Below are positions 7,827 to 15,069 of a DNA stretch of 64,000 nt, one piece after another. The notes under the pieces were generated by a model. The model was not told where the DNA came from and did not search any database. It worked only from the letters and a program-made list of their open reading frames with translations. Origin of the DNA: Colimorpha_A sp045533115 (GTDB lineage: Bacteria; Bacillota; Clostridia; Oscillospirales; CAG-272). Both the position numbers and the translations under genes were made by a program. Position 1 is the stretch's first letter. Each line of letters begins with the position of its first letter. The stretch spans positions 3,900-67,899 of the forward strand of contig JAZSHF010000005.1 in NCBI GenBank assembly GCA_045533115.1. The letters are read 5' to 3'.

Positions 7827-9377
7827 TTACTTCGCGTACTCGATAGCGCGGCTTTCTCTGATAAGCTGTATCTTGATCTGTCCGGGATATTCAAGGCTTC
7901 CCTCGATCTTCTTAACGATATCACGCGCGGTGAGTATCATCTGATCGTCGTTTACCTCTTCGGGCTTGACCATTACGCGGATCTCGCGGCCTGCCTGAAT
8001 TGCGAAGGACTTTTCAACTCCGGGGAAGGAGTTTGCGATCTCTTCAAGCTTCTGCAGACGCTTGAGGTAATTTTCAAGGTCCTCACGGCGTGCGCCGGGT
8101 CTTGCAGCGGAAATTGCGTCTGCTGCCTGAACTATCATTGCTACGATCGTCTGAGGCTCAACGTCGTTATGATGTGCCTCGATCGCGTGAATAACGTCAC
8201 GGTTTTCCTTATACTTTCTTGCGATATCAACGCCGATCTGAACGTGTGAGCCCTCGACCTCCTGCGTCATCGACTTACCGATGTCGTGGAGAAGTCCGGC
8301 GCGCTTAGCAAGTGTGCTATCGACACCGAGCTCGTCGGCTATGATACCTGAAATGTGTGCGACCTCAATAGAGTGGTCAAGCACGTTTTGTCCGTAGCTT
8401 GTACGGTATCTTAGGCGTCCGAGGAGCTTGACGAGCTCGTTATTGAGTCCGTGTACCCCTGTTTCAAACGTGGCTCTTTCGCCTGCCTGTTTGATGATGT
8501 TTTCAACTTCCTTGCGTGCCTTTTCAACCGTTTCCTCAATTCTGGTCGGATGAATACGTCCGTCAAGGATAAGCTTTTCAAGAGCAAGTCTTGCAACTTC
8601 GCGTCTTACGGGATCGAAGCAGGATACTGTGATCGCTTCGGGTGTGTCGTCTATAATGAGATCGACACCGGTCATCGTCTCGATGGTTCTGATGTTACGT
8701 CCCTCGCGTCCGATTATTCGTCCCTTCATATCGTCGTTCGGAAGAGCGACGACCGAAACTGTTACCTCGGAAACGTGGTCGGATGCACATCTCTGAATTG
8801 CAAGTGAGATAATTTCTCTTGCCTTTCTGTCGGCGTCTTCTTTGAGCTGAGATTCGATCTCGACGATCTTCATGACCGCCTCGTGCTTTGCATCGTCTTC
8901 AATCTGACGGACGAGCTCATCCTTCGCCTCCTCGCGGGAAAGTCCTGCGATAGCCTCGAGCTTGGTCAGCTGCTGCTGGCGTATCTCCTCTGCCTTTGCC
9001 ATAAGGTCTTCCTGCTCCTTGATCTTTGCTCGGAGCACTTCTTCCTTACGCTCGTAGCTTTCAACCTTCTTGTCGAGGGTCTCTTCACGCTGTGCGACGC
9101 GTCTTTCGAGCCGTGTGACCTCATTTCTGCGTTCGCGTAGCTCTTTTTCAAAATCGTTTTTGTCGCGGATGATCTTTTCCTTAGCTTCGATCAAGGCTTC
9201 CTTTTTGAGTGTCTCGGCGGTCTTTTCGCCTTCCTCAACGATACGCTTTGCCTCAATCTCGGCAGACTTGATCTTTGCCTCGCCTATCTTTTTGCGAATA
9301 ATAATTCCGACAAGCAAGCCGACAAAAAGAGATAGGGCAGCCGCTGAAACGCAGATGATGATTTCGGTAGGTCCCAT
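7827..9377 (-). CDS. rny: Ribonuclease Y
   Basis: Membrane-anchored endoribonuclease that initiates mRNA decay in Bacillota. The 516-residue protein has one N-terminal membrane helix (about residues 5-25), a long charged coiled coil (about 30-200, rich in E, K and R), a KH RNA-binding domain around GRIIGREGRNIRTIE (about 215-230) and an HD phosphohydrolase domain whose LLHDIGK motif supplies the metal-binding His-Asp. Length and order are those of the family. A GGAGG ribosome-binding site stands just before the ATG and a strong promoter lies further upstream. It appears monocistronic. Confidence 0.96.
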   Translation of the reverse strand: MGPTEIIICVSAAALSLFVGLLVGIIIRKKIGEAKIKSAEIEAKRIVEEGEKTAETLKKEALIEAKEKIIRDKNDFEKELRERRNEVTRLERRVAQREETLDKKVESYERKEEVLRAKIKEQEDLMAKAEEIRQQQLTKLEAIAGLSREEAKDELVRQIEDDAKHEAVMKIVEIESQLKEDADRKAREIISLAIQRCASDHVSEVTVSVVALPNDDMKGRIIGREGRNIRTIETMTGVDLIIDDTPEAITVSCFDPVRREVARLALEKLILDGRIHPTRIEETVEKARKEVENIIKQAGERATFETGVHGLNNELVKLLGRLRYRTSYGQNVLDHSIEVAHISGIIADELGVDSTLAKRAGLLHDIGKSMTQEVEGSHVQIGVDIARKYKENRDVIHAIEAHHNDVEPQTIVAMIVQAADAISAARPGARREDLENYLKRLQKLEEIANSFPGVEKSFAIQAGREIRVMVKPEEVNDDQMILTARDIVKKIEGSLEYPGQIKIQLIRESRAIEYAK

Positions 9378-9448
9378 AATACACCTCCTTGTTATTAAAT
9401 TTTAATAATTTCGTATGTAAAGTAAATAAAAATACTTATACAAAATAT

Positions 9449-9477
9449 ATTATAATAAAAATATATTGAAATGTCAA
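9449..9477 (-). promoter_or_regulatory. Promoter of rny
   Basis: Minus strand TTGACA (9472-9477), 17-bp spacer, TATAAT (9449-9454): a consensus sigma-A promoter about 70 bp before the rny start. Confidence 0.75.
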
Positions 9478-9541
9478 GTGCGATAAGAAATGTTTTTTAG
9501 TTTCTTTCATTATTATATATGGCAAGCATCGGAACGTCCTC

Positions 9542-9772
9542 TTGCCTTCCCCTTGGGGAAGGTGTCGGGCAAAGGGTTCCTGAGGTGTAGGTTGCGTAGC
9601 AACCGTTATACCTTCTCCAGCGGGAGAAGGGGGACCGCGATAGCGGTGGATGAGGTGTTTCATAGGTAATGCAACTGACTTGATATAATAATATTTTAAT
9701 TGTACAATACACCTCATCCGACTTCGTTCGGCTTCGCCTCACTCAGCCACCTTCTCCCACTGGAGAAGGTAG
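9542..9772. repeat. Family B elements, compound copy
   Basis: A CCTTCCCC half, a CCTTCTCC half and a closing right-type half, with the same AT-rich middle as the 7.2-kb copy. It lies between the divergent rny and fur-like genes, upstream of the fur promoter. Confidence 0.8.
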
Positions 9773-9834
9773 TACATCGTAGCGAAGTGTCGAACCCCCT
9801 CAAAAAAATTTTTGAAAAAATTTTGAAAAACCTA

Positions 9835-9863
9835 TTGACAATCAATCCTAATTAGTATATAAT
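9835..9863 (+). promoter_or_regulatory. Promoter of the fur-like regulator, with a small palindrome
   Basis: TTGACA (9835-9840), 17-bp spacer, TATAAT (9858-9863). The spacer holds the 8-bp palindrome CTAATTAG (9848-9855), a possible operator site; autoregulation is inferred, since PerR/Fur-type genes often control themselves. Confidence 0.75.
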
Positions 9864-9890
9864 ATCAATAGCAACAAGAGAGGTGACCGA

Positions 9891-10289
9891 ATGAAGAAAA
9901 GAAATACGCTTCAAAAATCGATCATTCTCGATGCGCTTAAGGACTTTATGGGAAAGCACCCTACGCCGAACGAGGTGTATGAGTACATTCACGAAAAGCA
10001 TCCTTCGATAAGCCGAGCGACCGTGTTCCGCGTTCTTGCGGGCGAGGTCGAGGACGGCGAGGCGCAGAGAGTATACGCCCCCGATTCGTCGTTACGGTAC
10101 GAATACGGAGTAAGAAAACACTATCACGTTTCCTGCCGTATATGCGGCAAGGTAGAAGACGTCGAGATGCCCTATCTTGAGGGAATCGAAAAGAACGCAG
10201 AAGCGCTTAACGGCTTCAAGGTCGAAAGACATATAGTTGAGTTTATCGGACTTTGCCCCGACTGTGTCGGAAAAGCCGAAAACATATAA
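9891..10289 (+). CDS. Fur/PerR-family metalloregulator
   Basis: A 132-residue DNA-binding regulator of the ferric-uptake family. The N-terminal winged helix includes HPTPNEVYEYIHEKHPSIS (residues about 25-43) and SRATVFRVL, the recognition region. A linker with HYHVSCRICGKVEDVE (about 83-98) carries the first CxxC, and CPDC near the C-terminus the second; together they form the structural zinc site of PerR/Fur proteins. GAGGTG precedes the ATG. It sits directly upstream of a rubrerythrin and a rubredoxin, so control of peroxide defence (PerR-like) is the likely job; Fur or Zur activity cannot be excluded from sequence. Confidence 0.88.
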   Translation: MKKRNTLQKSIILDALKDFMGKHPTPNEVYEYIHEKHPSISRATVFRVLAGEVEDGEAQRVYAPDSSLRYEYGVRKHYHVSCRICGKVEDVEMPYLEGIEKNAEALNGFKVERHIVEFIGLCPDCVGKAENI

Positions 10290-10324
10290 ATTAAAAAATT
10301 AAATTAAAAAGTGAGGAAAAAATT

Positions 10325-10909
10325 ATGAAATTCGTTTGCACAGTTTGCGGTTACGTTCACGAGGGAGAAGCTGCTCCCGAAAAGTGCCCGGTATGTAAGG
10401 TTCCCGCGTCCAAGTTTAAGGTAATGGAAGAGAATGCCGCTCTTGCCGCTGAGCACGAGTACGGCATCTACGCTAAGACCGTTAAGAATAACCCCGATAT
10501 CTCCGAGGAAGACAAGAAGTACATCTACGATCAGCTTATGGCTAACTTTATGGGCGAATGCTCCGAGGTCGGTATGTACCTCTGCATGGCACGCATCGCA
10601 CACCGCGAGGGCTACCCCGAGATCGGTCTCTACTGGGAAAAGGCAGCCTTTGAAGAGGCTGAGCACGCAGCTAAGTTCGCAGAGCTTCTCGGTGAGGATC
10701 TCGAGCCGAATATGAAGGCTACGACCAAGGATAACCTTGCATGGCGTGTTGACTGTGAGTACGGCGCAACCGCAGGTAAGTTTGACCTTGCTAAGTGCGC
10801 AAAGAAGAACAATCTCGACGCTATCCATGACACCGTTCACGAAATGGCTCGCGATGAAGCAAGACACGGTAAGGCACTCGAGGGACTTCTTAACAGATAT
10901 TTCAAGTAA
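10325..10909 (+). CDS. Reverse-type rubrerythrin
   Basis: Non-haem iron peroxidase that reduces hydrogen peroxide in anaerobes. The 194-residue chain has the rubredoxin-like domain first (CTVCGY and CPVC, residues about 5-25) and the ferritin-like diiron four-helix domain after it (ExxH-type motifs such as FEEAEHAAKF and ARDEARHGKAL). This is the order of the reverse rubrerythrins of Clostridium, opposite to classical rubrerythrin. It starts 35 bp after the regulator and is followed 15 bp later by a rubredoxin gene, its likely electron donor. Confidence 0.93.
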   Translation: MKFVCTVCGYVHEGEAAPEKCPVCKVPASKFKVMEENAALAAEHEYGIYAKTVKNNPDISEEDKKYIYDQLMANFMGECSEVGMYLCMARIAHREGYPEIGLYWEKAAFEEAEHAAKFAELLGEDLEPNMKATTKDNLAWRVDCEYGATAGKFDLAKCAKKNNLDAIHDTVHEMARDEARHGKALEGLLNRYFK

Positions 10910-10924
10910 TAAGAGGTAAATAAA

Positions 10925-11077
10925 ATGGTATACGTTTGTCCCTGCGGATACGAATATGATCCTGCGCTCGGCGATCCCGATAACGGCGTAGCACCCGGCA
11001 CCCCTTGGGAAGAGGTTCCCGAGGATTGGGTATGCCCTACCTGCGGTCTCGGTAAGGAAGTATTCGAGGAAGCATAA
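10925..11077 (+). CDS. Rubredoxin with a shortened first cysteine knuckle
   Basis: A 50-residue one-iron electron carrier. The body (DPALGDPDNGVAPGT, then PEDWVCPTCG) is clearly rubredoxin. The first iron-binding motif reads VCPCGY, that is C-x-C-G, where the family normally has C-x-x-C-G; one residue is missing, while the second motif CPTC is normal. The DNA is in frame and the spacing after the rubrerythrin stop (15 bp, AAGAGG site) is normal, so the gene looks intact. It probably passes electrons to the rubrerythrin. Whether the short knuckle still gives a normal Fe(Cys)4 site is open. Confidence 0.9.
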   Translation: MVYVCPCGYEYDPALGDPDNGVAPGTPWEEVPEDWVCPTCGLGKEVFEEA

Positions 11078-11147
11078 TAAGAAAAAACCAAATATAACAC
11101 CCGACATCGCCTAAAAACGATTTTTCGCCCTGCCGGATGTAGCTAAG

Positions 11148-11177
11148 ACGGCAGAGGAATATCCTCTGCCGTTTTTT
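11148..11177 (+). terminator. Terminator of the fur-rubrerythrin-rubredoxin operon
   Basis: Hairpin ACGGCAGAGG / CCTCTGCCGT followed by TTTTTT, about 70 bp after the rubredoxin stop. Confidence 0.85.
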
Positions 11178-11244
11178 ATAGCAAAAGGAATGTAATATTT
11201 TGAGTTTTCCCGATCTATATGGATTAAGCGCGAAACGTCGTTTT

Positions 11245-11397
11245 ACCCTTCTCCAGCGGGAGAAGGGGGACCGCGAAGCGGTGGATGAGGTGTTCCAAAG
11301 ATAAAGTAACTAATTTAATACATAATCAGATTTTTCACCTGACACCTCATCCGTCTGCTCCTTCGTCGCAGCCACCTTCTCCCACTGGAGAAGGTAA
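11245..11397. repeat. Family B long inverted-repeat element
   Basis: Complete element with CCTTCTCC/GGAGAAGG ends and GGATGAGGTG / CACCTCATCC inside, ~150 bp, filling the gap before the PepSY gene. Confidence 0.85.
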
Positions 11398-11452
11398 AAA
11401 TCGCCCCGATAATTTAGAAAATATAATGTCATAACAATGAAAGGAGAAAATC

Positions 11453-12079
11453 ATGTTAAAGAAGAAGTTTTTGTTATCCGCATCAATAGTTTTGATCATC
11501 AGCTTGCTTGCAATGATGATCTCCGCCGCGCCGCTGGTCAAGGATCTGACATCAGCGAAAATCAGCGCAAATGAAGCAGAAAATATCGCATTAAGCCGAG
11601 TCGGTTTGACGCGTGAAAATATAAGATTCGAGCGTACCGAGATAGACCGCGAAAGAGGAAAGCTCGTATGGGAAGTTGAGTTTGAATACGGAAATATTGA
11701 GTATTCATTTGAAATCAATGCCGTTACGGGTCAAATAATTCGCGAAGAAATAGAGCAGGAAAGAAAACCCGCTCCGACACAGCCCCCCGTAACAGATCCG
11801 CCCGTTACCGAGCCACCTGCAACTGAACCTCCCGCAACCGAGCCGACTCCCGAAAAGCCCGTTTCGACCGAGATCACGCGCGATGATGCGATAAGTATCG
11901 CACTTTCCGAAGCGGGACTCACCCGCGAGCAGGTCCGCGAGCTTGAAGTCGAAAAGGACTATGAGCGCGGCACCCTCGTCTACGAGGTCGAATTCGAGCA
12001 CGGCAGAAACGAGTATAGCTACGAAATACGCGTAAGCGACGGAAAAGTCCTCACTCGCTCGATCGAAAACGACGATTGA
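11453..12079 (+). CDS. Secreted or anchored protein with two PepSY domains
   Basis: The 208-residue protein starts with a signal peptide or anchor (MLKKKFLLSASIVLIISLLA, residues 1-20). Two similar blocks follow, about residues 38-100 and 143-208, each with the PepSY pattern: an AE..AL..AGLTRE helix start, then Y..EF..G...YSYEI....G.V. A Pro/Thr/Glu-rich linker (about 104-138) joins them. PepSY domains are thought to inhibit proteases or bind at the cell surface; the exact role here is unknown. An AAAGGAG ribosome-binding site precedes the ATG. It converges with a small lipoprotein gene and shares its terminator. Confidence 0.87.
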   Translation: MLKKKFLLSASIVLIISLLAMMISAAPLVKDLTSAKISANEAENIALSRVGLTRENIRFERTEIDRERGKLVWEVEFEYGNIEYSFEINAVTGQIIREEIEQERKPAPTQPPVTDPPVTEPPATEPPATEPTPEKPVSTEITRDDAISIALSEAGLTREQVRELEVEKDYERGTLVYEVEFEHGRNEYSYEIRVSDGKVLTRSIENDD

Positions 12080-12089
12080 GCGTATAAAT

Positions 12090-12134
12090 AAAAAGCATCG
12101 CAATAGCTATTATAGCTATTGCGATGCTTTTTTA
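12090..12134. terminator. Bidirectional terminator
   Basis: Long perfect hairpin AAAAAGCATCGCAATAGCTA / TAGCTATTGCGATGCTTTTT between the convergent PepSY and small lipoprotein genes; T-runs on both strands. Confidence 0.88.
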
Positions 12135-12137
12135 GTA

Positions 12138-12284
12138 TTACAGCATATCAACGCTCTGAGTTGAAGGGCTACTGAGATTTACATCAATAGAAAACCCTTC
12201 TTTCTTGTCATCACAGGACACAAAAGACAGCGCAGTCAAAGACAAACACAGAAGAACAAGGATCGCAGTAACAATTTTTTTCAT
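12138..12284 (-). CDS. Small lipoprotein, 48 residues
   Basis: A short gene read leftward. The product begins MKKIVTAILVLLCLSLTA, a lipoprotein signal peptide, and has a good lipobox ending FVSC (Cys 24) followed by DDKKEG, so the mature part is only about 25 residues. A GTGAGG ribosome-binding site stands seven bases before the ATG, and a consensus promoter plus a palindromic site lie directly upstream, all of which support a real gene despite its size. Function unknown. It is divergent from the small XRE regulator, which probably controls it. Confidence 0.7.
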   Translation of the reverse strand: MKKIVTAILVLLCLSLTALSFVSCDDKKEGFSIDVNLSSPSTQSVDML

Positions 12285-12305
12285 AATAAACCTCACAAAT
12301 TTTAT

Positions 12306-12325
12306 TTGCACCTATATAGGTGCAA
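12306..12325. promoter_or_regulatory. 20-bp perfect palindrome, probable operator of the XRE regulator
   Basis: TTGCACCTATATAGGTGCAA is a perfect palindrome located directly downstream of the -10 box of the lipoprotein promoter, so it overlaps the predicted start site. It also lies near the -35 region of a possible promoter for the divergent XRE gene (TATAAT at 12345-12350). Repressor binding here would block the lipoprotein gene. Confidence 0.75.
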
Positions 12326-12329
12326 TATT

Positions 12330-12358
12330 ATTCTACCACGCGTTTATAATAATGTCAA
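12330..12358 (-). promoter_or_regulatory. Promoter of the small lipoprotein
   Basis: Minus strand TTGACA (12353-12358), 17-bp spacer, TAGAAT (12330-12335). Confidence 0.75.
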
Positions 12359-12396
12359 GAGTTTTGTTCTTAAATAAGTGCAAAAAAGAGGTTATT

Positions 12397-12621
12397 ATGA
12401 ACGCAGAGGTCGAAAAAAGGATCGGCAAAAACATTCGGGAATTGCGCGAACGCGCGAAAATGACGCAGGAGGAGCTGGCGGCGAAGCTGCAAATCCGCGG
12501 TTGCGATATTACCCGCAGCGCCGTTGCAAAGATCGAGGTCGGTCAGCGTCACCTTTACCCCGATGAGATCGTTCTGATAAAAGAAATCCTTTCCGTCAGC
12601 TATGACGAAATATTTGATTAA
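12397..12621 (+). CDS. Small XRE-family transcriptional regulator
   Basis: A 74-residue protein that is almost only a Cro/C1-type helix-turn-helix: NIRELRERAKMTQEELAAKL (about 12-31), then ITRSAVAKIEVGQRH (recognition helix region, about 38-52) and a final EILSVSYDEIF. I take the ATG at 12397 with an AAGAGG site upstream; a longer in-frame extension upstream would run through the palindromic operator and is unlikely. No partner toxin gene is visible next to it. The divergent lipoprotein gene and the 20-bp palindrome between them suggest local repression, possibly autoregulated. Confidence 0.85.
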   Translation: MNAEVEKRIGKNIRELRERAKMTQEELAAKLQIRGCDITRSAVAKIEVGQRHLYPDEIVLIKEILSVSYDEIFD

Positions 12622-12641
12622 AAATAAAATTGGCGATTATA

Positions 12642-13136
12642 ATGGAAAATGAATTACCGAAGAGGAAACAGAATCGTTTACGAAGGTATGATTACAGCTC
12701 TTGCGGCGCATATTTTATTACGATATGCACGTTTGAAAGGCGCAATTATTTTTGGGATAACCTTGTAGGGGCGACCATTGGTCGCCCGAGTGACGTTGCG
12801 TTGTCTCAATACGGAAAAATTGTTGATGAGGCGATAATCGGTATATCCTCAATATACCCTGCGTTGTCTATCGAAAAATACGTGATCATGCCTAATCACG
12901 TTCATTTGTTATTAAGAATACGTGCCGACGAATTCGGGCGACCAATGGTCGCCCCTACAATTTCGCGGATTGTAAATCAGTTTAAGGGATACGTTGCGAA
13001 ACGAACAGAAAAGAACATCTGGCAAAAATCCTTTCACGACCACGTTATCCGTAATTATGAGGATTACGAAGAACATATAAAATACATCCACGAAAACCCA
13101 GCTCAGTGGTACTTCGACGAGTTATATTCAGAATAA
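12642..13136 (+). CDS. REP-associated tyrosine transposase (RAYT, Y1/HUH type) with internal REPs
   Basis: A 164-residue single-domain HUH nuclease of the IS200/RAYT family. Visible: YFITICTFERR near the N-terminus, the metal-binding HUH pair in MPNHVHLLLR (H86, H88), and the C-terminal block SFHDHVIRNYEDYEEHIKYI with candidate nucleophile tyrosines, then HENPAQW. RAYTs are host-domesticated relatives of IS200 transposases that act on REP hairpins with a GTAG foot. Two stretches of this protein (residues about 41-49, VGATIGRP, and 98-107, GRPMVAPT) are encoded by exact inverted copies of a 26-bp REP that is dispersed in the window. Start: the ATG at 12642; a TTG four codons upstream is also possible. 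No left or right IS ends are seen. Confidence 0.92.
   Translation: MENELPKRKQNRLRRYDYSSCGAYFITICTFERRNYFWDNLVGATIGRPSDVALSQYGKIVDEAIIGISSIYPALSIEKYVIMPNHVHLLLRIRADEFGRPMVAPTISRIVNQFKGYVAKRTEKNIWQKSFHDHVIRNYEDYEEHIKYIHENPAQWYFDELYSE
12763..12788 (+). repeat. Family A REP inside the RAYT gene, copy 1
   Basis: 26 bp with GTAG foot and core GGGCGACCATTGGTCGCCC, read in frame as part of the protein. It is the exact reverse complement of the copy at 12935-12960. Confidence 0.93.
12935..12960 (-). repeat. Family A REP inside the RAYT gene, copy 2 (inverted)
   Basis: The same 26 bp in opposite orientation, also in frame. The two copies could pair in the mRNA or in single-stranded DNA to form a ~146-base loop. 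Confidence 0.93.
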
Positions 13137-13165
13137 AAAGCAGAGCCGAACGGCTCTGCTTTTTA
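13136..13165. terminator. Bidirectional terminator between RAYT and oadA
   Basis: AAAAGCAGAGCCG-AA-CGGCTCTGCTTTTT hairpin in the 32-bp gap between two convergent genes. Confidence 0.85.
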
Positions 13166-13168
13166 GGT

Positions 13169-14566
13169 TTATACTATATGAATCTTATTTTCCGCGTCGG
13201 AATTCTTCATATCGATGCCGTACTTTTCGGCGCGGCGCTTCTCGAAGAACTTCATAGCGACGTTCTCGAACATTGCGTAGGAGAGAAGGTCCTCCTCCTG
13301 CTCCATATAGAGCTTGCACTTTTCGCGGAGAGTATCAAGCTCGGGGGAGAGGAGATCAGCGGGACGGCAGGTCTTGACCTCGGCGTCGCCGAGTATTTTC
13401 TTGGAAAATTCGGGATCGATCTCGGCAGGGGTCTTACCGTAGTCACCTGCAAGTATTCCCTTGAATTCCTTTGAAACCTGCTTGTATCTTTCGCCCATAA
13501 GGACGTTAAGAACTGCCTGAGTACCGACGATCTGCGAGGTCGGAGTAACGAGCGGAACGTAGCCCGCGTCTGCTCTTACGCGCGGAACCTCCTCAAGGAC
13601 CTCCTGAAGAAGCTCGCTCTTACCTGCCGCCTTAAGCTGAGAAACGAGGTTCGAGAGCATACCGCCGGGAACCTGATAAAGAAGCGCGTTTACGTCGACC
13701 TTGGTAACGGAACGGGAGATAAGTCCGCTTTCGTCGTACGCCTGTCTTATTGGAGCGAAGTAACGACTGATCTCATCGAGCTTTTTAAGGTCAAGCCCTG
13801 TATCGTATCCCGTGCCTGCAAGGGTCGCAACGATCGCCTCGGTCGGTGCCTGAGAGGTACCCATAGCCATAGGCGAGATCGCGGTATCAACTATATCACA
13901 GCCCGCCTCGATCGCTTTGAGAATAGTCATCGAAGCGAGACCCGAGGTATAGTGAGTATGGAGCTGGATCGGAAGGGTCACGTTTTCCTTGAGTGCCTTT
14001 ACGAGATCGTAAGCGGCGTAGGGAGTGAGAAGTCCCGCCATATCCTTGATACAGAGAGAATCTGCGCCCATATCCTGAAGCGTTTTTGCGAAGCTTACGA
14101 AGTAATCGTTATTGAAAACGGGACCCGTCGTGTAGGAGATAGCAGCCTGAACGTGTCCGCCTTCCTTTTTGGTCGCTTCAACTGCAGTCTTGAGGTTACG
14201 CGGGTCGTTAAGCGCGTCGAATATTCTGATTACGTCGATACCGTTAGCGACCGACTTCTGAACGAAATATTCAACGACGTCGTCTGCATAGTGACGGTAG
14301 CCGAGCATATTCTGTCCGCGGAAAAGCATTTGGAGCTTGGTGTTCTTAGCCGCCGATCTGATCTTGCGAAGGCGCTCCCACGGATCCTCGTTAAGATAAC
14401 GGAGGCAGGAGTCGAAGGTCGCACCGCCCCACGCTTCAAGTGAGTGGTATCCGATACCGTCGAGCTTCTCAATGATGGGAAGCATCTCGTCGGTTTTCAT
14501 TCTCGTCGCCGCGAGTGACTGATGCGCGTCGCGGAGTACTGTTTCTGTAATCTTTACCTTTTGCAT
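13169..14566 (-). CDS. oadA: Oxaloacetate decarboxylase alpha / pyruvate carboxylase B-type carboxyltransferase
   Basis: TIM-barrel carboxyltransferase that moves CO2 between oxaloacetate and biotin. The 465 residues begin with the HMGL-like domain: ETVLRDAHQSLAATRM (about 7-22), EAWGGATFD (about 44-52), and the metal-binding HTHYTSG loop (about 195-201). The C-terminal part is the conserved carboxylase domain. There is no biotinyl domain on this chain; a separate carrier lies in the same cluster. It is read after oadB but separated from it by 500 bp of repeats, so it may have its own transcript. The 5S subunit of transcarboxylase is a close homologue and an alternative role. Confidence 0.92.
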   Translation of the reverse strand: MQKVKITETVLRDAHQSLAATRMKTDEMLPIIEKLDGIGYHSLEAWGGATFDSCLRYLNEDPWERLRKIRSAAKNTKLQMLFRGQNMLGYRHYADDVVEYFVQKSVANGIDVIRIFDALNDPRNLKTAVEATKKEGGHVQAAISYTTGPVFNNDYFVSFAKTLQDMGADSLCIKDMAGLLTPYAAYDLVKALKENVTLPIQLHTHYTSGLASMTILKAIEAGCDIVDTAISPMAMGTSQAPTEAIVATLAGTGYDTGLDLKKLDEISRYFAPIRQAYDESGLISRSVTKVDVNALLYQVPGGMLSNLVSQLKAAGKSELLQEVLEEVPRVRADAGYVPLVTPTSQIVGTQAVLNVLMGERYKQVSKEFKGILAGDYGKTPAEIDPEFSKKILGDAEVKTCRPADLLSPELDTLREKCKLYMEQEEDLLSYAMFENVAMKFFEKRRAEKYGIDMKNSDAENKIHIV

Positions 14567-14616
14567 TATATTATCCTCAATTTATTATATACTTATAAAA
14601 TCTTTGGGACGTTGTC

Positions 14617-15033
14617 TTACCTTCTCCTGAGGGAGAAGGCGTCATTCGCTACGCGAATGACGGATGAGGTGTCGAGGGGTTCCCCGAAAACGAGCTTGTC
14701 GAGTTTTTGGGGGTTCCTGAGGTGTCTAAAAAGGGAACATACTCCTCATCCACCACTACGAGCGAACCCCAAACGCTCATTTCATTCGCATTTGGGAACC
14801 CCTCGCGTGGTCCCCCTTCTCCCACAGGAGAAGGTATTTAGTAACATCTTTTTGTCACGGCGGGAGCAGGCCCCCGCCCTACTACAAACAACGTGTCGAA
14901 GTATCAGGGCGTTGTCTTGCCTTCCCCTTGGGGAAGGTGTCAACCGAAGGTTGACGGATGAGGTGTCTAAAAGGGAACATACTCCTCATCCACCACCTTC
15001 GGTGGTCCCCCTTCTCCCTCAGGAGAAGGTATT
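14617..15033. repeat. Two family B elements with a family A hairpin between them
   Basis: Element 1 about 14617-14836, a GGCGGGAGCAGGCCCCCGCC hairpin with CTAC foot at about 14857-14881, element 2 about 14918-15033. This fills the gap between oadB and oadA; no gene is visible in it. Confidence 0.82.
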
Positions 15034-15069
15034 GGGTAACACCGTTTTTATGCGGGAGTGGAAATCCTC

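Noticed and set aside
12205..12396. N-terminal extension of the XRE regulator
   Set aside because: It would run back through the palindrome and the promoter region; the ATG at 12397 has a good ribosome-binding site and matches the family start.
12090..12621. Toxin-antitoxin module with the XRE protein
   Set aside because: The only small partner is a lipoprotein on a divergent transcript, not a cotranscribed toxin.
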